The notes beneath the pieces were generated by a model. That model was not told where the DNA came from, did not search any database, and worked only from the letters and a program-made list of their open reading frames with translations. A stretch of DNA of 14,481 nucleotides. Source: a candidate division CSSED10-310 bacterium (GTDB lineage Bacteria > CSSED10-310 > JAFGDC01). Made by a program: the position numbers and the translations under genes. Location: assembly GCA_016932295.1 (NCBI GenBank), contig JAFGDC010000533.1, positions 1 to 14,481 of the forward strand, read 5' to 3'. Position 1 is the first letter of the stretch, and every line of letters starts with the position of its first letter. Of the stretch, positions 1 to 9,000 are shown one piece after another.

Positions 1-3000
1 CCGGCGCTGCGGTAAATCCTGGAAAGCCAGTTATGGACTTCGGCGGCGCCCAGCATGTCTTCCATTTGTTCCTGGAGTTCCAGGGCTTCCTGGAAGAGCA
101 GGAACGCTTCCTCGATATTGCTGGTGAAAAAGGCCACGCCGCCCAGGTAGAGCTTGGCGAGGGAATTCTCCCGTTTGAACTTTTCTTTCGCGGCCATTTC
201 CGCGGCGGATTGCAGACATTGCCTGGCGCTGTTGAAGTCCCCCATGAGCGCCTTCAGGTAGCCGATATTGATGATGGTCATGATCAGGGCCAGCCGTTGA
301 TCCACCCGGCGATGCAATTCCAGTGATTCCTGGAAGTACGAAGCGGCGCTTTCGTATTCACCGGTTTGCGTGCAGATGTTACCGGCGTTGAGCAGGGCGG
401 CGCCCTCCAGGCGCCGGTTGCCGATCCGGCGGGACATGGCCAGTGCCGCCCGGTAGAATTCCAGGGCCTTGCCGGCCTGGTTCAGATGGCTGTAAGCAAC
501 ACCAAGATTGACCAGAGCCCGGCACTCACCCACCGGCTCCTTCATGCGGGCATAACTGTGCCTGGCCCGCTCCAGGTATCCGATAGCCTTCTCCTGTTCG
601 CCCGTCCACATGCATATCCGCCCTATGTTGATTTCACATTCGGCGGTATGCAGATGGTCACCGAGGCTGTCATAGATCTCATGGGCTGTTCTGTAAAGGT
701 TCTGCGCCTGCTTGATAGTGCCGCGGATCTTGAGGATTTCTCCCATCTGGAGAAGAATCGCCGCATCGGTGGCCGGATCCTGATACTTGCATAGCAGGCG
801 TCTGGCCTGCTGGCACCAGCGTTCCGCCTCGTCCACCGCGCCCGCCGCAATGGCCAGCGCGGCGCGTAACGAGAATAGTTCCACCCGCAGCCGTGGTTCC
901 AGCAGCAGGGACATTTCATCCAGCGCCGCCAGATCGGCATCCACCATGGTGCAATCGCCGATGTTCAATGCCAGCCGCAGCCTGGCGATTCGCACCCTGT
1001 ACACCAACTCGACATCCGTGGTTTCCGTCACCTTGCCGGGAATCATCGTCACGGCATGATCCAGGTAGCGCCGGGCGGCGCCGTACTGGAGGTTGCGCAA
1101 GGCCACCTGGTTGGCCTCCAGAAGTTGCGCAAGCGTATCGGGGCAATTCTCACAGTCCCCCAGGTCGATCAACCGGCAGATATGATCCGCACAGCTCAGA
1201 ATGTCATGATCATCATCGCATTCATGACAATACATCGCCAGGGCACGCTCGTGCAGTTCGACCTTTTCATCCACCGGGAGCCCATCATAGATAGCCTGCT
1301 TGGTGGAAACCCGGGCGAAGGAAAAGGAAACATCCTCGCGCCTGAGGATACCGCTCCGCACCAGGCGGAGCAGGAGGGAACGCACCACGCCGGCGGATAA
1401 ACCGGAGTAAGTGATGAGGGTTTCGCTGCTGAATCGCTCGCCCAGAACCGCTGCCAGCCGAAGCACCTCCTGCTCCTCGATGGGCAGCGCCGCAACCCTG
1501 GCCTGGGCGGCATGTCCGAGATGGACGATGTGCCGGCTCCAGGAGCCATGGCCGCCCGGCGTAACCCATCGGTTGCCCTGCCGCACCAACTCACCGGTCT
1601 CCACCAGTAGCTGCAACAATTCGATAGTGTCGGCGGGATTGCCGCCCGTCTCGCTGAAGAGACATTCCGCGAACTCGGCGGGTAAGTCCTTCTGGCCAAG
1701 AATGTCACTCAGGAGAAGCACGTAATCCCCTTCATCCAACCCCTTCAAACGTATGATCGAAGCAGCGCCGGCCGCGAACTGTTCGGGATCCGATGCCAAC
1801 CCGCCAGGTTCACAGGTCCGACTGGAAACCACTAGCAACAGTTTGATGCCACTTTCCCCAAGCACCCTGGCGCAATGCGTCACCATGGCCGCCGTGCCAT
1901 CATCTCCCTCCTGCAAATCCTCGATGATCATCACCAACTGACCGGCGGCACTCACCAGGCCCAACAGATCCACCAACTGATGGAGATGGTCCTCCCGCCG
2001 CAAGCGATTTTCCTCGCACGCCTCCACGGGAAACTCGGGCCACTCCTCCAATCGCCCGCCCGCCATGAGATACAGGTGTCGCAGGACCGCAAACGCGGTA
2101 CCGGACACATCCCGGCAGGAAACCATCAGGCAACGCCCGCCGCTCAACTGGATAGTGGTCTTGAGCTCCCGCAGCAGCCGGCTCTTGCCGATACCGGCTT
2201 CACCCGCCACCATCACCACCCTGCCACTACCCCGCTGTACCTGGCGATAATCATCCACGAGCGCGGTCAGTTCGGCACCCCGTCCGATATGAGCCGGACT
2301 GTTGAGCCGAGCCACCTGGGCTGACACCCCCTGGCTGATCTGCGCCTTTCCGGCGAAAACTTCGGCCAGATCGGCCGCCGAGTAATACCGGCGCGCCGGA
2401 TTCTTTTCCAGCAGACGAAGGATGACACGGTCCAGATCAGGATCCAGATCAGCCGCGAATGTCGATGGCTGGACCGGTGTCGTGGTCAAGTGCTGCCGCA
2501 ATATCGACAGGTTGTCTCCGTTACTGAACGGGAACCGGCCGGTGACAATCCTGTACAATACCACCCCGAAGGCATAGAGATCCGATCGCCCATCGGCGGC
2601 GCCGCCGCGGATCAACTCGGGAGCCATGGTGTGCGACGTCCCCCACAATCCCGCCTTGTCCACGCCGCTGCCGCGCACCAGGCCGAAATCCAATAATTTC
2701 ACCTGGGGTAAAGCGTCACCGTTGGCGGCGATGAGGATGTTTCCGATCTTCACGTCGCCATGAATGAACCCACGCGCGTGCACATAGTCCAGCGCTTGAC
2801 ACACCTGCAGCGCCACCTTGTACAAGGACTCCTGATCCAACGGCTTGAGATATTCCTCGATGGTGACACCATCCACGAACTCCATGGTGAAATACGCGCC
2901 GATCTCCTCGTCGGAATGGAAATCATACACACGCACCAGATGGCGATGAGAAAAGGTGGACATGTGTTTGAATTCGATCTCCAGCAACCGGACGTTCTCC

Positions 3001-3155
3001 TCGCTTCCCACGAACTCCGGTTTCAGGCGCTTCAACGCAATCTCGCACCCGGTGGCAAGGTCCCGCACCTTGAACACCGTTCCCATGCCACCGCCGCCGA
3101 GCAAAGAAATCACCCGGTAGCGACCACCTAAATATCTCACATCTTGTTCAGGCAT
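1..3155 (-). CDS. Ser/Thr protein kinase - AAA/STAND ATPase - TPR signalling protein (3' end cut by window)
   Basis: Reading frame open from ATG at 3155 to the window edge: 1051 codons, no stop, so the C-terminus is missing. Residues ~8-270 are a Hanks-type kinase: glycine loop GGGGMG (20-25), lysine in ALK (K42), catalytic loop H132-G133-D134 with K136 and N139, DFG (156-158), APE (178-180) and D192. The usual HRD arginine is glycine, making it a non-RD kinase, and the usual proline of DLKPxN is isoleucine. From 289 (HIGRGAEL) an AAA_16/STAND ATPase follows, with Walker A GEAGIGKS (318-325) and Walker B-like VMIIED (408-413), then a winged-helix-like stretch and, from about residue 700 to the edge, TPR-like helical repeats. 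Families with this order (PknK-like regulators) are cytoplasmic signal integrators; the substrate is unknown. The RBS is weak (GGGA 8 nt upstream). It is divergent from the 151-residue membrane protein. No frameshift seen; domain calls are strong, biological role unknown. Confidence 0.93.
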   Translation of the reverse strand, partial: MPEQDVRYLGGRYRVISLLGGGGMGTVFKVRDLATGCEIALKRLKPEFVGSEENVRLLEIEFKHMSTFSHRHLVRVYDFHSDEEIGAYFTMEFVDGVTIEEYLKPLDQESLYKVALQVCQALDYVHARGFIHGDVKIGNILIAANGDALPQVKLLDFGLVRGSGVDKAGLWGTSHTMAPELIRGGAADGRSDLYAFGVVLYRIVTGRFPFSNGDNLSILRQHLTTTPVQPSTFAADLDPDLDRVILRLLEKNPARRYYSAADLAEVFAGKAQISQGVSAQVARLNSPAHIGRGAELTALVDDYRQVQRGSGRVVMVAGEAGIGKSRLLRELKTTIQLSGGRCLMVSCRDVSGTAFAVLRHLYLMAGGRLEEWPEFPVEACEENRLRREDHLHQLVDLLGLVSAAGQLVMIIEDLQEGDDGTAAMVTHCARVLGESGIKLLLVVSSRTCEPGGLASDPEQFAAGAASIIRLKGLDEGDYVLLLSDILGQKDLPAEFAECLFSETGGNPADTIELLQLLVETGELVRQGNRWVTPGGHGSWSRHIVHLGHAAQARVAALPIEEQEVLRLAAVLGERFSSETLITYSGLSAGVVRSLLLRLVRSGILRREDVSFSFARVSTKQAIYDGLPVDEKVELHERALAMYCHECDDDHDILSCADHICRLIDLGDCENCPDTLAQLLEANQVALRNLQYGAARRYLDHAVTMIPGKVTETTDVELVYRVRIARLRLALNIGDCTMVDADLAALDEMSLLLEPRLRVELFSLRAALAIAAGAVDEAERWCQQARRLLCKYQDPATDAAILLQMGEILKIRGTIKQAQNLYRTAHEIYDSLGDHLHTAECEINIGRICMWTGEQEKAIGYLERARHSYARMKEPVGECRALVNLGVAYSHLNQAGKALEFYRAALAMSRRIGNRRLEGAALLNAGNICTQTGEYESAASYFQESLELHRRVDQRLALIMTIINIGYLKALMGDFNSARQCLQSAAEMAAKEKFKRENSLAKLYLGGVAFFTSNIEEAFLLFQEALELQEQMEDMLGAAEVHNWLSRIYRSA

Positions 3156-3246
3156 CCTGACATTCCCGTCGACCAATCCGCACCCGCCGCGGACCTCAAC
3201 CGCACCGGCATATGCGCCCGGAATCATTCAATTCTTACTCGTCACA

Positions 3247-3274
3247 ATGTTACACATCGAAAGGTGAAAATCAA
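3247..3274 (-). promoter_or_regulatory. possible sigma-70 promoter of the kinase gene
   Basis: Read on the minus strand: TTGATT (3269-3274), a 16-nt spacer, then TAACAT (3247-3252). Each box matches 4 of 6 consensus bases. The stretch is AT-rich against a GC-rich background and lies about 90 bp upstream of the kinase ATG. Moderate-to-weak match. Confidence 0.35.
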
Positions 3275-3472
3275 AACTAGTCCAGAAAAAATTCAGGACA
3301 GGATGGCGGATGGAAGCCGTGGGAGTGGGGGGAGTGGTGGAAAGGTAGTGGAAAAGCATGGGGGTATCCGGTTTTGTGATGAATAAGTATGTCATGAGTG
3401 TATTCTCTTCAAACGGAAAGCACAACCGCGAAAGCATCGAGAACTTGACGGGGAAATATCACATGGCCTGCC

Positions 3473-3485
3473 GGTCGTACCCGGA
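3473..3485 (+). repeat. isolated core of the GGGGTCGTACCC repeat family
   Basis: GGTCGTACCCGGA is an exact 13-nt match to the centre of the repeat core found at 13994, 14274 and 14359. It lies between genes, with no flanking element sequence that I can recognise. It may be a decayed remnant or a chance match, though 13 exact bases in 14 kb is unlikely by chance. Confidence 0.5.
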
Positions 3486-3579
3486 GGCCGCTGGTTGCTC
3501 TTATCCCCGCAGTTCTGGTACGCTGCCGGTGGGCGGCAACCGGTTACCGGCGGAAGCCGGCGCCGTAAGGAGTTCCCTG

Positions 3580-4035
3580 GTGAGCGATCGAACATGGTTG
3601 GAGGATGAACCGGAAGCGGAAGCGCCACTGCCATACGATCGCTATCTTTTGGTGATGATGAGCCTGTTCCTGGGAATCGCCCTGGGGGGGTTCGGGGCTC
3701 ATGCGCCGCTCCCCCGGGCGGCAACCGTCGCCGTCACGGCCGTTGCCGCCGCCGGCGCGCTCTTCCTGCGCCGCGGTCGCACAACGGCCGGCGCGTTTTC
3801 CGGCATTGCCGTGATGGCCAGCGCCGGTGGTCTCGCTGGCGGGGTTCTCCGTCTCTACCTGAAAACCTACCAGCCGCCCACCGGCACCCTGGGCGGCCAG
3901 ATTTCGTACGGAATGTTCGGCGCTCTGTGCTACTTCCTGATCCTGTTCACCATCACCGCCATCGGCTACGCCGTCGACCGCCGCATCGCACGGAGCCGTT
4001 TCTTCAACCGCGGGGTTCCTGGCGGCGCCCGGTAG
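3580..4035 (+). CDS. small integral membrane protein, four predicted helices, unknown function
   Basis: 151 residues from GTG at 3580. This start is chosen over upstream in-frame ATGs (3358, 3379, 3463) because AAGGAG (3567-3572) sits 7 nt before it. An acidic N-terminus (DEPEAEA, residues 9-15) precedes four hydrophobic segments at about 21-40, 46-63, 70-92 and 108-131, and a basic tail (DRRIARSRFFNR). The positive tail and acidic head are compatible with both ends in the cytoplasm. I recognise no family or catalytic motif. It is divergent from the kinase gene and ends 16 bp before the convergent DUF1611 gene, so it is probably monocistronic. A link to the kinase would be speculation from position alone. 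Confidence 0.8.
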   Translation: MSDRTWLEDEPEAEAPLPYDRYLLVMMSLFLGIALGGFGAHAPLPRAATVAVTAVAAAGALFLRRGRTTAGAFSGIAVMASAGGLAGGVLRLYLKTYQPPTGTLGGQISYGMFGALCYFLILFTITAIGYAVDRRIARSRFFNRGVPGGAR

Positions 4036-4051
4036 TCCACACGCCTCTACT

Positions 4052-5107
4052 TCACGCCGGGTCCTCCACCAGGATGGCATCCAACAGGGGGGCGGCACCA
4101 AACCGCAGCGGATCCGTGGCCGGCAGCCCCAGGCTTGTCTCGAGACGCTCCAACTCCCGCCGCGCCTCGTCCTCGCCGGCCGCGGCGGAATTGAGCGAGA
4201 TCCCCACCACCACTCCTTTCCTGGTTGGCAGCGTTACTGCCTCATACAGCCGTCGCACCTCGTCCAGGGTAGGCACCGCGATGGTTGAATCGCGGATGGT
4301 ACGCTTATTGATCTCATGACAGAGAATCATCTTCCCCGGCATGCAGCCGTGGATCAAACCCATGGTCACGCCGGAATAACCGGGATGAAGCAACGAGCCC
4401 TGCCCCTCCACCAGCAGCAGTTCACAGCCGGCGGCATTGTCCAGGATGAGCCGTTCCGTGGCCCCGGCCATGAAATCACCGATCACCCGGTCGATGGAAA
4501 TACCAAAACCGGCGATCATGATGCCCGTCTGGCCGGTGGGAATGAACCGCGCCCTGATACCACGCCGGCAAGCCTCGGCGGTTATTTCCAGCGCGGTGAC
4601 CATCTTGCCCACCACGCAATCGGTCCCCACCGTCAGCACCACCTCGCAGGACACTTCGGCAGCCAGTCCCGAACCCACCGGCAGCCCCGCCGGCGGCTCC
4701 CTGGTATCCCAGATCCAACGCCCATGCCTCCGGGCCACCTCGGCGAACTCCGGATCATGTCCCACCATGAAATGCAAGCCGTTGACGATATTCATCCCGT
4801 GCTCGAGCGCGAAGGAGATGTCCCGCCGCCATTCCGCCGGCAGCGCCCCACCCCGCGGCGCCACGCCCAGCAGCAGCGCATCCGGCGCCAGCGCGAGCGA
4901 GTCCTCCAACGAGGCCAGTATTGGTACGTCCCGATGGTGACGGAGCCACGGCAACACCTGCCCCACCGACCGGCCGGATCGGCCCCGATCGATCACCGCC
5001 ACTACCCTGCACGAACCATATTCAAGCATGCCCTCGGCCGTCTTTGAATGACCCCGGGCAAATGCATCCTGGGCGTACACCACCACCGTAGCATCCGGTC
5101 GCAGCAT
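4052..5107 (-). CDS. DUF1611 family P-loop protein, DgcN-like (possible D-glutamate N-acetyltransferase)
   Basis: 351 residues from ATG at 5107, placed by GAGGAG 5 nt upstream. The open frame continues back to 5536, but that part runs through repeat element A and is not credible protein. The N-terminal ~150 residues look like a Rossmann-type domain (VVVYAQDAFARGHSKTAEG near the start). The C-terminal domain carries the family's P-loop GTDCVVGKM (161-169), TGQTG (191-195) and the Walker B-like LLLVEGQGSLLHP (230-242), with CHEINKRT (263-270) further on. Length and motifs fit full-length DUF1611. Characterised members (DgcN) N-acetylate D-glutamate and work with the epimerase DgcA, converting D-Glu towards L-Glu. 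No DgcA-like gene is next to this one, so the substrate is uncertain although the family call is firm. Predicted cytoplasmic; convergent with the membrane protein, probably transcribed alone. Confidence 0.9.
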   Translation of the reverse strand: MLRPDATVVVYAQDAFARGHSKTAEGMLEYGSCRVVAVIDRGRSGRSVGQVLPWLRHHRDVPILASLEDSLALAPDALLLGVAPRGGALPAEWRRDISFALEHGMNIVNGLHFMVGHDPEFAEVARRHGRWIWDTREPPAGLPVGSGLAAEVSCEVVLTVGTDCVVGKMVTALEITAEACRRGIRARFIPTGQTGIMIAGFGISIDRVIGDFMAGATERLILDNAAGCELLLVEGQGSLLHPGYSGVTMGLIHGCMPGKMILCHEINKRTIRDSTIAVPTLDEVRRLYEAVTLPTRKGVVVGISLNSAAAGEDEARRELERLETSLGLPATDPLRFGAAPLLDAILVEDPA

Positions 5108-5271
5108 GGTTCTCCTCCTCGGCGGAATAACACACCCGCACAAATTTTTTACCATACCCCAGAACCAGGACGCCGGGAAGCTGTCATCCGCAACTCCTTT
5201 GGTTTCGATATACGCCTGAGATGGATCAGTAGTGAGGAGAGGGCCTGACGAAAAGCGCCTTCGTGTGCCTT

Positions 5272-5297
5272 CAGTGGCGGCGTTATCAGCGCCACTG
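5272..5297. repeat. perfect inverted repeat at the edge of element A
   Basis: CAGTGGCG (5272-5279) and CGCCACTG (5290-5297) form an 8-bp stem with a 10-nt loop, ending 12 bp before the first core of element A. It may be one terminus of the element. No T-run follows on either strand, so it is not an intrinsic terminator. Confidence 0.6.
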
Positions 5298-5309
5298 GTA
5301 GAGCGGTAC

Positions 5310-5560
5310 AAGATTCCGGGTACGACCCCGCGTAGCGCCAGCGAAGGGAGCGCGTGGCGCCAGCCGCGCCCTGGTTTGCGCGGCGGGCCCCGCCGCCACA
5401 CCTCGTGGGGTTGCGCGTGGATCTTCTTGCCAGCTTTCTGAGTGCCAACGCTTCTCATCGAAAAGCAGAGGATTCCTGGTACGACCCCGAATGTCCAGTC
5501 GTAAGTCCTTGAACAACAACGATCTGCAACGAACATTGCAAGATTCCGGGTACGACCCCA
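5310..5560 (-). repeat. composite repeat element A (long inverted copy of element B)
   Basis: Three cores of the family lie on the minus strand at 5310-5329, 5471-5490 (variant CCAGG) and 5540-5560. Between them is a GC-rich block with the stem GCGGCGGG/CCCGCCGC (5380-5396) and the palindrome TGGCGCCA (5355-5362). The reverse complement of 5331-5453 aligns ungapped to 14116-14238 with 8 mismatches in 123 nt, and similarity continues out to 5560/13994. The structure resembles non-autonomous REP/MITE-type elements. No transposase is encoded here or nearby. Confidence 0.85.
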
Positions 5561-5623
5561 AGTGAATAGTGGCCTGGAGCGCCATGTTCAGCCATCCTCA
5601 AGGCATAGTCGGATACCCCGGAT

Positions 5624-5653
5624 TTGCCAGAGTCCGGCCATTTGGTTTATGAT
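5624..5653 (+). promoter_or_regulatory. sigma-70-like promoter of the DUF1858 gene
   Basis: TTGCCA (5624-5629, 5/6), an 18-nt spacer, then TATGAT (5648-5653, 5/6). The predicted start of transcription is about 20 nt before the ATG at 5681, giving a short leader that is mostly the RBS. Confidence 0.65.
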
Positions 5654-5680
5654 ATCAATCTTATCTAGGGAGGTGACGTT

Positions 5681-6076
5681 ATGTGGTTCTGGATTCTGCT
5701 TCTCATCGCACTACAGGTATGGTTCATCGTTTCTGTCACGAAACTCAAAAACGCTGCGACCGATCTCCGTTTCGACATCGATTCGCTGAAAGGACAGCTT
5801 CGGGACGGCGCCCGACGCCAGGATGCGCTGGCTGACAAGTTACACAGCCATCTCGCCGAAGTGCGGCGCGAGAAGGGATTAGCGCGCTTCACCGCCGATA
5901 TGACCGTGGCCCAGGCGTTGGCCGCTCATGCCAAGGCGCCGGAGGTCTTTGCCCGATTCAATCTCAGCGGCTGCTCGGTATGTGCGTCCGGCACGGACGA
6001 GACATTGACGCAGGCGGCGGAAGGGCATGGTCTGGAGCTTGACCGACTGCTAACGGAGCTGAACACGCTGGAGTGA
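5681..6076 (+). CDS. membrane-anchored coiled-coil protein with C-terminal DUF1858 domain
   Basis: 131 residues from ATG at 5681, preceded by GGGAGGTG 5 nt upstream. Residues 1-20 (MWFWILLLIALQVWFIVSV) are one membrane helix. Residues ~24-67 are charged and heptad-like (LKNAATDLRFDIDSLKGQL), probably a coiled coil. From ~74 the DUF1858 pattern appears: DMTVAQALAAH, a Phe-rich stretch (VFARFNLSGC), the CxxC C99-S-V-C102, then DETLTQAAEGHGLELDRLLTELN. DUF1858 is usually a short soluble domain, found alone or fused to ScdA/YtfE-type or hybrid-cluster-related proteins and thought to act in redox or metal-linked steps. A membrane-tethered form is less usual. Which side of the membrane it faces is not clear; the charge after the helix slightly favours the cytoplasm for the C-terminal part. 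It has its own promoter and converges with the NYN-ATPase gene across 23 bp. Confidence 0.88.
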   Translation: MWFWILLLIALQVWFIVSVTKLKNAATDLRFDIDSLKGQLRDGARRQDALADKLHSHLAEVRREKGLARFTADMTVAQALAAHAKAPEVFARFNLSGCSVCASGTDETLTQAAEGHGLELDRLLTELNTLE

Positions 6077-6099
6077 TGACCGCCGCCGGCGCATGCCTG

Positions 6100-9000
6100 T
6101 CAATCCTCCGACAGATTGAACGCCGCATTCTCCATGCGGCGGGAAGGGGCGAGATACTCATTGAGCAGTTGCAGATCGTCCCCCAGGAGTGCTTCGTAAT
6201 TTTTTGACAGTGATGGACCGGCCACCGCCCACACCTGCACATGTTTCCCGTACCGATCACGGATGCGGAGGGCGACCTGGGCGAAATCACGATCGGCGCT
6301 GACCAGCAGAAAACGCCCGACCTCAGGGTGACGGGCCAGCACCGAATGGATTTCATCATAGAGTTCAAAATCGGCGCTGCCGGATTTGCTGGTGGCCGGA
6401 ATCCGCACATCGTACCCGGCATTGCGATAGCTCCTCATGTGGTAACGGAAAGGCGGTCGATCCCAGTTGGCCACCACTACCGGCTGAACCGCCAGTGGTC
6501 CGGATTCCTCGGCTTTTTTCCTGAGTTGGCGGGCGACCCAAAGCAGCCAGCGGCCCTCCCTGGCGCCTGCTTCAACCAAGCCGCGGTCACGCAGCGACAG
6601 ATACAGGTTCTCGTGGTCGACGAAAAGTGCGCTTTTTTCTCCGGGATCCACGCAGGCCGCCCCGCCGCGCCATTGTTCCTCGATGTGGAAGGTGCCTCGA
6701 TCCTGCTCCAGGAACCAGTCCATGAGCACCCCATTGAAGCAGAGATAGCCGCGGTCGGAATCGATGTACATGAGCCGGACGCGGCTGGTGAGTTCATCCA
6801 TCACCGCCTGCAGGACGGAGTCCTCCAATCCCAGTTGCTGGTTCAACGCAGCCACCGGCACACCCTGCCCGGGCCGGCGCTGATGTTCCATCACGTACCT
6901 GGCGATCGCCACGGCTTCGTCCGATAAATATTCCGGTCGCCAGCGATGCGTGAAGCGCGGACTGCGCTCGATCATCAGGTTGGCGGCGCGGTCCACGTCC
7001 TGCGGCGCTACGACCATGCGCAGTTCCCGGTTCAGGATGTTGTCCACCACTTCTTCGCTCAATCCCTTCATGAATCCGATGTATCCCCGGGACAGCCGCC
7101 AGAAGCGCTCCACTGTCTCCTCCGGCAGGATCAGACCGCTTTCCCGGCTCAATTTGCCCAGCAATCCCTCCGTCTTCTTCTCGTTAAGAAAGGGCATGCG
7201 GAGCTTTCTCGCTCGCTTCATCAGTGGATGCCCGGCCAGCTCCTGGGAAAAATGCCAGGGCGTGATGCCGATGACCAACCGGTCGTGAACGATCTCGCCG
7301 AGTTCATCCAGCATGTCGAGGCGTTCCCTGACAGCCGTGCGTTCGCGTCCCCCGGGGTCGTCACCGTGGCGGGACGGATCAGCCGATTCGCCGGTGGTTC
7401 GAGAACCTGTGCGGCTCCCGGCCGCCGCCTGTTCCGGGAAGGCATCGTCCCATATCACCAGGATCCGATCCGTGAGCTTGGTATTGACGAAGCGAATGAG
7501 TTCCACCAGGCGGCGTATGGGTTTTAACCAGCTCAGGTTTGATTCCAGATGCACGTTCCTGGTCCGCATGATGGTTTCCAGTTGAGCGATCCCCTCCAGG
7601 GCGTCACCGTCCTCTCGATCGCCGGCCTGATCACCGCTTATGTAGATAATATCGAAGGTGTTCCGTACCAGCCTGCTGAATTCCCTGAGCAGGGCGCTCT
7701 TGCCGGTGCCGCCGGGCGCCGAGATCACCACGGGCGTCTGTTCCACGTTCTGAACGAGGTTGTTCAGCAGACCGTCATGCATCCCGAGTTCCGTATCATA
7801 ACCCGGGGCCTGACGCTGGAACAGGCTGGGAATGGAAAGGTCGGCGCGATCGGTGCTGAGCGGACGGACCGGGACCTTCATTTCGCGCACTTCGCTCCAT
7901 GTCTTCTCCGGGGTTGGTTCTGCGTATACATGGAGCCGGAATTCACCTGATCCTGTCGCCATGCCCTTTTTAACAGGGAATCGGTAGACAGTGGTCGCGC
8001 CGCGCGGCAGATAAGGAATTTGGAAAGGTTCATGGTGCAGGGGAGCCCAGCCATCGGGAACACCGGTGAGCAGCGCCTTGAAGCGGGGCAGCGGCATACC
8101 CCTGTTGCGGAACCTGATCACCACGGAGGTGATATCGGACTCGAGGGCGATGAACGGGGTCAGCAACTCCACGTCATACACCGGTTTCATTTCCTCCGCA
8201 CCCAATCGCGGCATGTCCCGCGGGCCATCCAACCGCTGCGCCGGTCGATCAGCGCGAACATCATGGCGTCTCATCCGTTGATACCTGCGCAGCAGATCCT
8301 GCTGCAGCCCGGCACGTTCCGCCCATTGCAGGGATTTACCGAGTAACTCCTGGCGGCGGTGGCGCACGCAGAATTCCAGCAACGCCTCGTACACCTGCTC
8401 TTTCTTGTGGGGCCGGCTCCTGGAATGCAGCGTGCATTCGGCTTGGCGCGCATAGGCCTTGAACGCGCGATCGATGTTACCCATGCTCTCGTACAGGTTG
8501 CCGAGGAATCCCCAGTTGGCATGATACTGCGGCTCGTAGTGCAGCCGGTTCTTGAAATAACGGATGCCGGCATCCTCCAATCCATGACTCACGAAAAATG
8601 AGAAGGCGGCCTTGAGCCGATCCACCGGCACGCGCCGTTCGTCCTCCAGCGGCACCTTGTCGTTGTCGAACCCGGTATCCTGCTGCAGTTCCCGCACCAT
8701 GGCCTCATCGAAGCGGCGGGCGCGATCGGGATGATCGCACGCCATGGCGAGATCTACCGCCAGTGGAAGGTAGGAAAGCATGGTGGGTGATTCCAGCACG
8801 TCCAGAGCCAGTTCCGTCTGCCCCAGCTCGATGGCCAGGCCCAACAGCACCGTGCTGTATTCATCACGGTTCAAGTTGAGCTTCATCCAATGATCCATGG
8901 AAAGCAGCTCGAGGCACTCCCGCTTCAGATCCTGCCTGAACTTGTAATACGCGAGGTTCCAGAACGTGATGAAATTGGCTTGCCGGACATTGATGACCTG

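Larger units (their letters stand above)
3156..3579. other. divergent intergenic region between kinase and membrane protein
   Basis: These 424 bases separate two divergent starts. They hold the possible kinase promoter (3247-3274), a G/A-rich stretch around 3300-3355, and one isolated copy of the repeat core (3473-3485). An open frame in phase with the plus-strand gene extends back to 3358, but it has no convincing RBS and its composition is unlike the gene, so I read it as non-coding. No clear plus-strand promoter was found. Confidence 0.6.
5108..5680. other. intergenic spacer carrying repeat element A
   Basis: 573 bases between the divergent DUF1611 and DUF1858 genes. In order: the RBS and leader of the DUF1611 gene, an AT-rich patch (5141-5155), a perfect 8-bp stem (5272-5297), repeat element A (5310-5560) and the DUF1858 promoter (5624-5653). 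No convincing gene is seen in it. Confidence 0.7.

Noticed and set aside
3358..3579. N-terminal extension of the small membrane protein
   Set aside because: No good RBS, non-protein-like sequence and a repeat core inside it; AAGGAG before GTG 3580 decides the start.
4316..5047. 243-codon plus-strand open frame
   Set aside because: It is antisense to the DUF1611 gene, whose motifs are intact.
5108..5536. N-terminal extension of the DUF1611 gene to 5536
   Set aside because: It translates through repeat element A; the strong RBS and the family's normal N-terminus support ATG 5107.
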